Shown here: piece by piece, positions 33,711 through 42,060 of the stretch
Layout: the number at the start of each line of letters is the position of its first letter
How positions within the stretch are numbered: position 1 is the stretch's first letter
Notes under the pieces: model-generated
What the model was told of the DNA's origin: nothing
Database searches by the model: none
What the model saw: the letters and a program-made list of their open reading frames with translations, nothing else
Assembly: GCF_000763575.1 (NCBI RefSeq)
Contig: NZ_CP009170.1
Span: 1 to 57,500 of the forward strand
Length of the DNA stretch: 57,500 nt
From: Thermoanaerobacter kivui
GTDB lineage: Bacteria > Bacillota > Thermoanaerobacteria > Thermoanaerobacterales > Thermoanaerobacteraceae
Direction: 5' to 3'
Position numbers and translations under genes: made by a program

Positions 33711-36440
33711 TTGAAAAGACCTAATATTTTCTTAATTTCTTCGATTATTTTATTTTTTATAATTATAGGAATTATTGTTGGATTTATAAACCTCATAGTG
33801 GATTTTGAGTGGTTTTCTGATTTACATTATCTTGATGTATTTTTTAAAAAATTTTTGACTCAACTTTCAATGGGCATTCCGATTTTCATTCTTGTATTTA
33901 TGGTGTTGTACTTTTACACAAACAAGATAATAAGAGATTATGTTAACTTTGCACAGGATATAATTGTTAAAAAGAATGTTAATTTATATAGAAAATTGGG
34001 TATTGCTATTTCTTTATTAACTGCACTATTTATAACGCTATATACAGCGACGAATTGGTGGAATGATTTGCTGTTTTTTATAAATTATGTAGATTTCAAT
34101 GAAACCGATCCAATATTCCATAAAGATATTAGCTTCTACATGTTTAAGTTACCGCTGTTTTATGATATTTATAATCTATTAATTGTGTTTATACCTGTAA
34201 TGATGGTTGTAACGATAGTTGCTTATGGACTAATGTACTTGTCTGACAAAACGAGGTTTTATGAGATTTCAGACAGAGACGGAAATTTGTTTAAAGCCAT
34301 TTATAATAAAGACATTTTAATAAAGGCATTTAAAGAAGTTGCCCTCTTGGGATTTGTCTTTTTTGTACTCATAGGTATAGGGTATTATTTAAAGGCTTAT
34401 AAACTTTTGTATTCCACAAAAGGTATAGTTTTTGGAGCAACTTATACTGATATCCACGTTTCACTGCAGTTTTACAAGGCACTTGTAATGGCTTCTTTTG
34501 TAGCGGCTGTTTTACTTTTGATAGGATTTTATAGAAAAAATATAAAATATGTAGCGGCTGCTCCTGCTATTATAATAATTTTAGCAGCGGTTATGGCTAT
34601 TGCTGAAACAGCCGTTCAAAGTTTGATTGTTTCTCCCAATGAATTGAACAAAGAGAAAAAATATATAGGCTATAACATTGAATATACCAAAAAGGCTTTT
34701 GGCTTGGACAGAGTAACAGAAAAAAATTATGACATGAAAAAAGAGTTAACCCCTAAAGTTTTGGAAGAAAATAAAGCTACTATTGACAATATAATGATTA
34801 ATGACTATAGACCGGTTAAGCAAGCTTACAATCAATTACAAGCGATAAGACTTTATTACAAATTTAACGACATTGACATAGATAGATATATAATAAATGG
34901 AAAGTACAGACAAGTATTCTTATCAGCGAGGGAAATGGACCACGATAGTTTATCTCCTCAAGCAAAAACTTGGATAAATTTGCATTTAAAGTATACTCAT
35001 GGCTACGGTGTGGTGATGTCGTTAGTTAATGATGTTACACCCACAGGGCAACCGGATATGATAATCAAAAACATTCCACCTTATACTACTACTGATATAA
35101 AAATTGATAGACCTGAAATTTACTTTGGAGAACTTACTAACAATTATGCTATTGTAAATACAAAAACGGGAGAATTTGATTATCCTTCTGGAGACAAAAA
35201 TGTTCAGACAAATTATAAAGGAACTACAGGTATACCTATGACATTTATAAATAGAATACTTTTTAGCATATATACGAAAGATGCGAGAATTTTATTATCT
35301 ACGGACATAACAAAAGACAGCAAAATATTAATATACCGCAATATTATAGAAAGAGTTTCTAAAATAGCTCCTTTCTTGCTCTATGATGATGACCCTTACA
35401 TTGTAATAGATAACGGTAAATTATATTGGATAATAGACGCTTACACTTATTCTGCCAATTATCCATATTCTCAGCCTTATGGGAATATGGGAATCAATTA
35501 TATAAGAAATTCTGTGAAAGTAGTAGTAGATGCTTATAATGGAGACGTAAAGTACTATATTTCAGATAAAAGTGATCCTTTAATAAAAGTATATAGCAAA
35601 ATCTTCCCTACATTATTTAGAGATATAAAAGAAATGCCTCATAGTTTGAAACGACATATAAGGTATCCTCAATTTTTATTTGACATTCAAGCAGAGGTTT
35701 ATAAAAATTATCACATGACTGACCCACAAGTGTTTTACAATAAAGAAGACGCATGGGATATTGCAAAAGAAAAATTTGAAGATAAAATAGAATATCAAGA
35801 ATCTCAATACTTGATAATGAGACTACCAGGGGAAAGTAAAGAAGAATACATTTTGATGATACCTTATACTCCTGCGACAAAAGCCAACATGGTGGCGTGG
35901 ATGGCAGCGAGGATGGACGGGGATAATTACGGAAGACTTATTGTGTACAAATTTTCTAAAAACACAATTGTATATGGACCTTTGCAAATAGAAAACATGA
36001 TTGACCAAGACCCTAATATTTCTAAAGAGTTAAGTTTGTGGAACCAGCAAGGCTCAACAGTCAGCAGAGGGAATCTCCTTTCAATACCAATCGATGACTC
36101 CATGCTTTATGTAGAGCCTTTGTATATACAATCGCAAAATCAAAATGCATTGCCAGAAGTAAAGAGGGTTATTGTAGCTTATAAAGACCAGATTGCAATG
36201 GAAGATACTTTAAAAAATGCTTTAAATAAACTGTTTAACATAAATACTCAGCTAATACCTCAGCAAAATGTGCCTTCAAATACAGCAAATGATACACAAA
36301 AGCAGCTTATAGAGAAGGCTCATGAAACATATCAAAACGCCATGGAAGCAGTTCAAAAAGGAAAATGGGCTGATTTTGGAAAATATATGGAGGAATTAAG
36401 GAAGATATTAGATGAATTAAATAAAAGTGTGAAAAAATAA
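33711..36440 (+). CDS. UPF0182 family large membrane protein
   Basis: A 909-residue UPF0182 (COG1615) protein. The first about 310 residues hold seven hydrophobic segments, beginning NIFLISSIILFFIIIGIIVGF; the remaining 600 residues are predicted soluble and probably extracytoplasmic, with the family region EIYFGELTNNYAIVNT and TGIPMTFINRILFSI. The C-terminus is low-complexity and helical (IEKAHETYQNAMEAVQKGKW). The function of the family is unknown. The likely start is TTG at 33711 behind AAAGGGGTG; an open frame runs 39 codons further upstream without a good site. Nothing suggests an operon; tRNA-Arg follows. Confidence 0.85.
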   Translation: MKRPNIFLISSIILFFIIIGIIVGFINLIVDFEWFSDLHYLDVFFKKFLTQLSMGIPIFILVFMVLYFYTNKIIRDYVNFAQDIIVKKNVNLYRKLGIAISLLTALFITLYTATNWWNDLLFFINYVDFNETDPIFHKDISFYMFKLPLFYDIYNLLIVFIPVMMVVTIVAYGLMYLSDKTRFYEISDRDGNLFKAIYNKDILIKAFKEVALLGFVFFVLIGIGYYLKAYKLLYSTKGIVFGATYTDIHVSLQFYKALVMASFVAAVLLLIGFYRKNIKYVAAAPAIIIILAAVMAIAETAVQSLIVSPNELNKEKKYIGYNIEYTKKAFGLDRVTEKNYDMKKELTPKVLEENKATIDNIMINDYRPVKQAYNQLQAIRLYYKFNDIDIDRYIINGKYRQVFLSAREMDHDSLSPQAKTWINLHLKYTHGYGVVMSLVNDVTPTGQPDMIIKNIPPYTTTDIKIDRPEIYFGELTNNYAIVNTKTGEFDYPSGDKNVQTNYKGTTGIPMTFINRILFSIYTKDARILLSTDITKDSKILIYRNIIERVSKIAPFLLYDDDPYIVIDNGKLYWIIDAYTYSANYPYSQPYGNMGINYIRNSVKVVVDAYNGDVKYYISDKSDPLIKVYSKIFPTLFRDIKEMPHSLKRHIRYPQFLFDIQAEVYKNYHMTDPQVFYNKEDAWDIAKEKFEDKIEYQESQYLIMRLPGESKEEYILMIPYTPATKANMVAWMAARMDGDNYGRLIVYKFSKNTIVYGPLQIENMIDQDPNISKELSLWNQQGSTVSRGNLLSIPIDDSMLYVEPLYIQSQNQNALPEVKRVIVAYKDQIAMEDTLKNALNKLFNINTQLIPQQNVPSNTANDTQKQLIEKAHETYQNAMEAVQKGKWADFGKYMEELRKILDELNKSVKK

Positions 36441-36470
36441 TATAAGGGAAATAAAGCAAGCTAATTGCAA

Positions 36471-36500
36471 TTGAAATTAAAATGTGTTATTATATATTAT
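36471..36500 (+). promoter_or_regulatory. tRNA-Arg promoter
   Basis: TTGAAA at 36471-36476, an 18-base spacer and TATTAT at 36495-36500, eight bases before the tRNA. The short distance agrees with a tRNA promoter. Confidence 0.6.
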
Positions 36501-36507
36501 AGCTTAG

Positions 36508-36584
36508 GCGCCCGTAGCTCAGTTGGATAGAGTGTTTGACTACGAATCAAAAGGTCGGGGGTTCGAATCCCTCCGGGCGCACCA
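36508..36584 (+). tRNA. tRNA-Arg (ACG)
   Basis: Acceptor GCGCCCG pairs with CGGGCGC. D-loop AGCTCAGTTGGATAGAG, anticodon loop CTACGAA with anticodon ACG, T-loop GGTTCGAATCC and encoded CCA are all present. Confidence 0.97.
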
Positions 36585-36602
36585 GTATTTATGCGAAGTT
36601 GA

Positions 36603-36632
36603 GGGTATCGGCATTGTATCGATACCCTTTTT
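36603..36632 (+). terminator. Terminator after tRNA-Arg
   Basis: GGGTATCG and CGATACCC arms, 9-base loop, then TTTTT. It marks the left edge of the accessory zone. Confidence 0.85.
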
Positions 36633-36647
36633 GTGTGCTTTGTGTTC

Positions 36648-36800
36648 TTATACATTTTTTTGGGGGATGGGTCTTGAATATATTTTATTAAGTGAGACTA
36701 ATCCACTAATTAATACTAAAAGGCCCCCTATTATTAGTACAATCCGAACCCCAAAAACTTTTGTTGCAAAGCCACCAAAAACTAAAGAAATACAAAAATT
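36648..36800 (-). pseudogene. C-terminal remnant of an MFS transporter
   Basis: The minus strand reads NFCISLVFGGFATKVFGVRI then VLIIGGLLVLISGLVSLNKI, ending YSRPIPQKNV at a stop. A GG-x-x-x-K-x-F-G-x-R loop followed by a long hydrophobic helix is typical of the last transmembrane pair of MFS drug or siderophore exporters. No start codon or N-terminal part lies upstream on this strand; tandem GGGGTT...ACCCT hairpin-like sequence follows at about 36800-36850. It could be the missing end of the MFS fragment at 46.99-47.70 kb, which is on the other strand. Confidence 0.6.
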
Positions 36801-36936
36801 AGGGTCAAGAAAACCCCTTCTTCAGCCTTTAGGCCGTCAAAGGGTCTTCTTAACCCCAATTTTTAAATCACCTTGTGACAGGTAAGGTACATCTATATAT
36901 AGATAATCATAACCACTGCTGCCTGTTAAAAAGTAA

Positions 36937-37713
36937 CTAATTATCTGACCACCTGGGTTCACGTTTTTCCAAGAAGGCCATTATTCCTTCTTGGGCATCC
37001 GCTGTAGTAGTATTCAAGGAAACAACTTCGGTAGCGTAGTTTAAAGCTTGAAAATCCTCCATGTTGATTTGCTGGTAAAAAGCTTTCTTGCCGACACCAA
37101 TAGCAGATAAGCTGTAGCGGGCAATCTTACTGGCCAGCTCCTTGGTAGCTGCTTCCAGCTCGCTCGATGGCACTACTTTATTTACCAGACCATAAATTAG
37201 AGCATCCTGAGCTGACATAAACTCGCCAGTTAAAAGCATTTCCATGGCTTTTTTTCTTCCAATGTTGCGACTTAAGAAAACCGCAGGCGTTGTACAAAAT
37301 AGTCCTATTTTCACTCCCGGTGTGGCAAACTGAGCATCTTCCGCTGCCACAGCCAGATCAGCCGCTGCAACCAGCTGACAGCCAGCAGCCGTAGCTATGC
37401 CATGAACCTGGGCTATTATCGGCTGAGGAATTTCACGGATGGCCCGCATGGTCAAAAAACATGTTTGAAAAATCTCAAGGACATCCTGGGGAGAACCATC
37501 GGCAATTTCCTTTAAATCGTGTCCAGCAGAAAAGATTTTGCCGATGCCTTTCAGTACAACTACCTTAACTTTTTTCTCCTGCCCAATTTTCAGTAAAAGG
37601 GCCGTTAATTCTTCCAACAGGGCCCGAGAAAGGGCATTGCGTTTTTCAGGCCGATTGAGGGAAATAAAACCGATTTTTTCTTCTTCCTCATAGAGAAGAT
37701 ATTGAAGACTCAT
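36937..37713 (-). CDS. Enoyl-CoA hydratase-like protein lacking catalytic glutamates
   Basis: A 258-residue crotonase-fold protein. The oxyanion-hole segments FSAGHDLKEI near 62-71 and HGIATAAGCQLVAAADLAVA near 104-123 are clear, as is PGVKIGLFCTTPAVFLSR near 132-149. The two hydratase glutamates are replaced: Q stands in GCQL where GCEL is usual, and G in TPGVKIG where PEI is usual. Ordinary hydration is therefore unlikely; the protein resembles the ECHDC3-like branch. Its coding sequence appears richer in GC than the core genes and it lies alone in the accessory zone, suggesting transfer. A strong minus-strand promoter lies at 37892-37920. Confidence 0.78.
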   Translation of the reverse strand: MSLQYLLYEEEEKIGFISLNRPEKRNALSRALLEELTALLLKIGQEKKVKVVVLKGIGKIFSAGHDLKEIADGSPQDVLEIFQTCFLTMRAIREIPQPIIAQVHGIATAAGCQLVAAADLAVAAEDAQFATPGVKIGLFCTTPAVFLSRNIGRKKAMEMLLTGEFMSAQDALIYGLVNKVVPSSELEAATKELASKIARYSLSAIGVGKKAFYQQINMEDFQALNYATEVVSLNTTTADAQEGIMAFLEKREPRWSDN

Positions 37714-37737
37714 ATAGGAACACCATCCCTTAGTATA

Positions 37738-37851
37738 TTAACCCGCATAGGGAATACAGTCAAACTTACTGGTCCACACCTCAAAAACCGGTTTGTCATA
37801 GTAAATAGCTGCATTTTTCAGGTTTCTTACCTTCAAAAAGGAGATCTTCAT
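37738..37851 (-). CDS. Possible small ORF ahead of the enoyl-CoA hydratase-like gene
   Basis: An ATG frame of 37 codons on the minus strand (MKISFLKVRNLKNAAIYY, ending FDCIPYAG) fills most of the leader between the promoter and the hydratase-like gene. There is no good ribosome binding site and no family is recognised. It could be a degraded gene end or non-coding. Confidence 0.22.
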   Translation of the reverse strand: MKISFLKVRNLKNAAIYYDKPVFEVWTSKFDCIPYAG

Positions 37852-37891
37852 AATCTCGATACAATTCTATAAATTTCCTTATTTTATTAAT

Positions 37892-37920
37892 ATAATACCA
37901 AAAAAACTTTTTGCTGTCAA
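37892..37920 (-). promoter_or_regulatory. Minus-strand promoter for the enoyl-CoA hydratase-like gene
   Basis: On the minus strand TTGACA (37915-37920), a 17-base spacer and TATTAT (37892-37897) form a near-consensus promoter. The predicted leader is about 170 bases. Confidence 0.7.
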
Positions 37921-38073
37921 CAAGTTATTCAATATGGATAGTGTTAAGTAGAAGTTTCCAATTTTTCTTTGTTTATTCATCCTATATAACCATATATGCT
38001 ATATTATGGAAATTATCATAGGAAAATCTTTTTTCTATTATTTTGGGATATAGGTATACAAAGCTACTGTGAT

Positions 38074-38406
38074 ATGCCCGTTGTAAACGGCGGTATGGAA
38101 GCGGTCGGAGAAATAAACAAAATAAAAGGAGAAAATATATCCGACAGTGAAATTGATTTAATTATTGAAGCCGTAAAAAATGTGAAACTGTTAGACCATG
38201 AAGAATGGAAAAAGAAACACGATAAGGAAAAAGAAAAAGAAATAGAAAAGAGCAAAATGAGCTATCAGGTTGTAACAGGGAAAACCTCGGGCGGTAAAAT
38301 GTACGTAAGAGTTATCGGCACAAAAGATGATGCCGAAAAAGTTGCAGAAGAATATAAAAAAACAAACTTACTTATTATTTCTTTTTATTTCTCTCGTTCT
38401 GTGTAA
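38074..38406 (+). CDS. Hypothetical protein, probably a gene fragment
   Basis: An open frame with coding character runs from about MPVVNGGMEAVGEINK to the stop at 38406; the frame is open further upstream but looks non-coding there. The middle is highly charged (residues about 35-65, EEWKKKHDKEKEKEIEK) and the end, MYVRVIGTKDDAEKVAEEYKK, resembles the SPOR-like tail seen in cell-wall hydrolases. No ribosome binding site precedes the ATG at 38074. I do not recognise it; a phage or wall-protein fragment is most likely. Confidence 0.35.
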   Translation: MPVVNGGMEAVGEINKIKGENISDSEIDLIIEAVKNVKLLDHEEWKKKHDKEKEKEIEKSKMSYQVVTGKTSGGKMYVRVIGTKDDAEKVAEEYKKTNLLIISFYFSRSV

Positions 38407-38466
38407 ATTCTAGAAATTCTAAAAGGCTTTTAGCAGATGGCCGTAAAGGTCCTCACATTTTTCATG

Positions 38467-39777
38467 CTATTTACTCATAAACACATCATTAACCCTATCT
38501 TGTAAATATACTTTATAATATTTCCCCGCTGTTATTTGATTATATAAATCATATCCCTCATCAATGCAAGCCTTACATGCATCCCTTGGAATAGAAATGG
38601 CAAATATCTCAACGCCCCAATCAGAACGCGATTGAATTGTATTAACACCTGAGCAATTGGGGCATACCTTAAATTTCTGGATTTGTGTTTCATGTATTCC
38701 ATCAGTATCATAATATATACTTCTGGGCCTCAATATATATTGTTGGTTTTTAATGGTTTCTCTACGAATATCCTCGCGTCTTAGCCAACGGTTGTAAATC
38801 TCATCACATAATCTCTTTATATATTCAGTAATCTCTGGCGATTGTTTGAGTTTTTCAGGATCATAGTCTGGTTCTCTTACATGAGAATAGTCAAGCCCTG
38901 TCATAGCAAGAATTATACCTAGATTTACATAAGGAAGTGCTCCTTCAATTGAATATCCACCTTCTAACACTGCAATATCGGGATTCAATCTATGGGTTAG
39001 CTCTGCATAACCGTGAGCAGTAAACTTCATATTTGTAATAGGATCTGTATAGTGGTTATCTTGACCTGCAGAATTAATAATAAGGTCAGGTTTATATTCT
39101 TTTAATATAGGTATCACCAGATTATCAAGTACATAGAGAAAACCTTCTTCGCCCGTTTCTGGTGGCAAAGGTATATTTATGTTATATCCTATGGCTGACG
39201 GACCTCCAAATTCATCAATAAAACCCGTACCAGGATAAAGAGTCCTTCCATCCTGATGAAAGGATATGTAGAGAGTATCTTTATCATTCCAATATATATC
39301 CTGGGTACCATCACCATGATGGCAGTCTGTATCCACTATGGCTACTTTTTTATTCCCAAATCTTTGTCTTATATTTTCCAGCATAACAGCTTCTATATTA
39401 ATGATGCAAAAACCCCTATCTCCAAATACCACCCTTTGAGCATGATGTCCCGGCGGCCTTACTATAGCAAAGGCCTTATCTACTTCTTTTTTCATAACTG
39501 CTTCGGCAGCTTTTATAGCACCCCCTGCAGATATAAGATGAGATTGGGTTACCCTTGTCATTACATCAGGTACACAAAAATGCACTCTCTCAATATCTTT
39601 TTCAGTAGCTATACCAGGATTATAAAATTTTATTCCCTCAAGATCAGCTATTCCTTCTTCGAATACCTGATCTTGAGTATACAAGAGCCTTTCTTCACGC
39701 TCTGGGTGTGTAGGGCTTATTGCCCAATCAAAAGCCGGAAAAAATACAAGACCCACTTTGTTTTTAGCCTTCAACAT
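38467..39777 (-). CDS. Histone deacetylase-family amidohydrolase with C-terminal zinc ribbon
   Basis: A 436-residue member of the arginase/deacetylase superfamily, which removes acetyl groups from acetyl-lysine or acetyl-polyamines with a zinc ion. The catalytic tandem His is in RPPGHHAQ near 107-114. The metal ligands lie in VDTDCHHGDGTQDIYW near 147-162 (Asp and His) and in SAGQDNHYTDP near 240-250. Residues about 375-410 add a C-x2-C and C-x2-C pair (CPNCSG ... CKAC), which looks like a zinc ribbon and is uncommon in the family. The start, with GAGAGGTG before the ATG, overlaps the end of the hydantoinase gene by 14 bases, so the two are translationally coupled. Confidence 0.85.
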   Translation of the reverse strand: MLKAKNKVGLVFFPAFDWAISPTHPEREERLLYTQDQVFEEGIADLEGIKFYNPGIATEKDIERVHFCVPDVMTRVTQSHLISAGGAIKAAEAVMKKEVDKAFAIVRPPGHHAQRVVFGDRGFCIINIEAVMLENIRQRFGNKKVAIVDTDCHHGDGTQDIYWNDKDTLYISFHQDGRTLYPGTGFIDEFGGPSAIGYNINIPLPPETGEEGFLYVLDNLVIPILKEYKPDLIINSAGQDNHYTDPITNMKFTAHGYAELTHRLNPDIAVLEGGYSIEGALPYVNLGIILAMTGLDYSHVREPDYDPEKLKQSPEITEYIKRLCDEIYNRWLRREDIRRETIKNQQYILRPRSIYYDTDGIHETQIQKFKVCPNCSGVNTIQSRSDWGVEIFAISIPRDACKACIDEGYDLYNQITAGKYYKVYLQDRVNDVFMSK

Positions 39778-41443
39778 GATTTACACCTCTCATTTCATAC
39801 AATAATCCAGGCTTTATCTGAGCTCTCACCCTTATATTTTTACCACAAGTATAGAAACCTCTTACCATATTGAAACTCGACTTTTCTGTTATTTCACCCT
39901 CAACTTTCTTATCAGAAGCTCCTACGACGGAAGCCATCTCTTTTAAAATTTCCAACGCTTTTTGTTCAGCTTTTTCTATAGTAAAGTCTCTGCCAATTTT
40001 CTCATATATCCCCATCTCAGGTACTGAAAGTTTTCCTTCAGCAGTATCAGCTAAAACTGTTACTTCAGCAGTTGGCTTAGCAAGAGCTGCTCCTATTGCA
40101 TTGGCTATCTCATAGTTTTCTGGAACATAGCAAGGAAGATTAAATTCTTTTTCTAATAAAGGAGCTAAAGCCTTAGCGGGCCCCCCTATGATAGAAATAT
40201 ACTTAGGTTTTAATTTTTTCCCATATAACAGTTCTTTTACTGTATAAACGGGTCGACTGTTAATTTCAACAAGAATGTCATTTACCTCTTGTTTTATTAT
40301 ATCTCCCATTTTTTTGTAAATAAGTTTTGCAGTTGCCTTCGCATCTAGTTGTAATTTTTCTCCCAAATCTTTCATCGCTGAAATTGCCCGTTCTTTATCG
40401 CCAAAATCTAGGAGACCTAACACTATCATAGCATCACTAGGGGTAGGTACTAAACCACCTATCGCCATCGGAGGTCCTTCACGGTGAGGCCCTATTTTTA
40501 TTTCACCATTCTCAACATGTATTGCACTGTCCCCTCCAAGGCCTATAGAAACACTATAAATTGCTCTTACCAATGTATTATAATTAGCTATTTTTATACC
40601 AAACGGCTCAAAAAGTGGAACCCCATCCGCCACAAAAGAGATGTCTGTTGTAGTACCGCCAATATCCAAAAGAACCCCATCTTTATTGCCAGGATTAAAA
40701 GCGAGAGCTCCCATTAGACTAGCAGCAGGTCCTGACAAAATAGTATTTACCGGATATTTCTGTGCTGCCTCCAAACTTATGGTACCGCCATCGGCTTTCA
40801 GGACATTGACAGGAACATTGATATTTTCTTTTTTCATGGTCTCTTTTATACTTTCGCAAAATGTTCTAAAGACGTGATATACTGCAGAATTTAAGTAGGA
40901 AGTGTAAACTCTCCGTGGAAAGTTTAGCCTTCCTGAAAGAGTGTGTCCCATAGTCACAGGAGAAAATTTATCCTCCAAAAACTTGCAAATTTTTATTTCA
41001 TGTATAGGATTTCTGACAGAAAATTTAGCTACAACTGCACATGCTTCTATATTCTTTTCCTTGAATTTTATCACAGCTTCTTGTATTTCCTCCGGTTTAA
41101 AGGATTTTATTTCTCTACCGCGATGGTCCACATATCCTGTAATAAAAATATTCTCGCTTCCACATGCCAAAAAAGAAGGTTCCATGCCTGGACCACTTTC
41201 TATAATCATGCCAACAGGGGCAGTTTTACCTTCTACAATAGCATTTGTTGATATAGTTGTACTTAAATTTATATGACTAATACTTGAGATATCCTTACCT
41301 TTAAGCAGGTGATTTAAAGTTTCCCATATGGATCCAAATAAATTAGTGTGATCAGTAGGAGTCTTAACCGCATCTATAATATTGCCCCTATCAATAATTA
41401 CGGCATCAACATGGGTTCCTCCCATATCCAATCCCACAATCAA
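39764..41443 (-). CDS. Hydantoinase/oxoprolinase family protein (HyuA-like)
   Basis: A 559-residue protein of the hydantoinase A/acetone carboxylase beta/5-oxoprolinase group, ATP-dependent amide or imide ring hydrolases with an actin-like fold. The N-terminal phosphate loop MIVGLDMGGTHVDAVIID, the second phosphate motif VLLDIGGTTTDISFVADGVP near 245-264 and IGGPAKALAPLLE near 405 are visible. It is shorter than typical HyuA and no HyuB partner lies nearby. The start is TTG at 41443 with AGGGGGT upstream. The only neighbour in the operon is the deacetylase-family gene. The substrate cannot be told. Confidence 0.82.
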   Translation of the reverse strand: MIVGLDMGGTHVDAVIIDRGNIIDAVKTPTDHTNLFGSIWETLNHLLKGKDISSISHINLSTTISTNAIVEGKTAPVGMIIESGPGMEPSFLACGSENIFITGYVDHRGREIKSFKPEEIQEAVIKFKEKNIEACAVVAKFSVRNPIHEIKICKFLEDKFSPVTMGHTLSGRLNFPRRVYTSYLNSAVYHVFRTFCESIKETMKKENINVPVNVLKADGGTISLEAAQKYPVNTILSGPAASLMGALAFNPGNKDGVLLDIGGTTTDISFVADGVPLFEPFGIKIANYNTLVRAIYSVSIGLGGDSAIHVENGEIKIGPHREGPPMAIGGLVPTPSDAMIVLGLLDFGDKERAISAMKDLGEKLQLDAKATAKLIYKKMGDIIKQEVNDILVEINSRPVYTVKELLYGKKLKPKYISIIGGPAKALAPLLEKEFNLPCYVPENYEIANAIGAALAKPTAEVTVLADTAEGKLSVPEMGIYEKIGRDFTIEKAEQKALEILKEMASVVGASDKKVEGEITEKSSFNMVRGFYTCGKNIRVRAQIKPGLLYEMRGVNHVEG

Positions 41444-41904
41444 TTTTTATACCCCCTATCTCCATATTTTGTGTAACAACTGTCCATGTTTAGCAAAATA
41501 CATATCATGAAAGAAGGCATTATACATTTATTCACAAGTCTTTGAACTCTTTTTATTAATCTATCTTCCTTTATTTATTTAAGTATTCTGTGAATTTTTG
41601 AAGTTCCTTAAAACCTTTAAAATTTTGTATATTACTTTAACATAAGCATTTGTGTTTTGTGAAATTTGTCGAAGTGTCCTATGATAATAAGAAAATACCT
41701 TTTTCGTATATCGATGTACAACTACATTATATCACATAGTAAAATAAAATGAACAAATTTCAAGACAAAAACTTCCGAAATTTCTCCAAAAGTATTTACC
41801 AGTTATATCTTTCACAAATCTAATGTTTATTATATTTTAACTTATCTTATCAAATACATCTGTCAAATATAGATTAAATAAGTCAAAGAGATGTCAGGAA
41901 TCTC
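41444..41904. other. Gene-free stretch upstream of the hydantoinase gene
   Basis: No gene recognised in 461 AT-rich bases. On the minus strand an extended -10, TGATATAAT, lies at 41726-41734 and could start a leader of about 275 bases for the hydantoinase-deacetylase operon. An imperfect inverted pair, GTTTTGTGAAATTTG near 41657-41671 and CAAATTTC...ACAAAAAC near 41754-41772, surrounds it. Confidence 0.4.
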
Positions 41905-42060
41905 CTATTTATATTTACTCCCAAGGTATTGCATTGTGTCATTGTTGATGGGATACGTTCTTGCAATACCGTGGTCATGGCCGTTAAAAACAACATCTAC
42001 ATGATATTTATCAAATATAGGTGTAAATGCTTTTTTAATATCCTCATTTGTTCTTGTTGC
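41905..42060 (-). pseudogene. C-terminal remnant of a metallophosphoesterase
   Basis: The minus strand reads TNEDIKKAFTPIFDKYHVDV then VFNGHDHGIARTYPI, ending at a stop at 41905. GHDH with the preceding hydrophobic strand VDVVFNGHDH is the last metal motif of calcineurin-like or purple-acid phosphatases. An in-frame stop and the 3' end of phoA lie immediately upstream, so the N-terminal part is gone. Confidence 0.75.

Noticed and set aside
36523-36885. Plus-strand open frame starting in tRNA-Arg
   Set aside because: The first part is tRNA and the rest opposes the MFS remnant; no start signal.
41444-41904. A riboswitch in the long leader of the hydantoinase gene
   Set aside because: The leader is AT-rich without any aptamer core I recognise; only a weak imperfect inverted pair is present.
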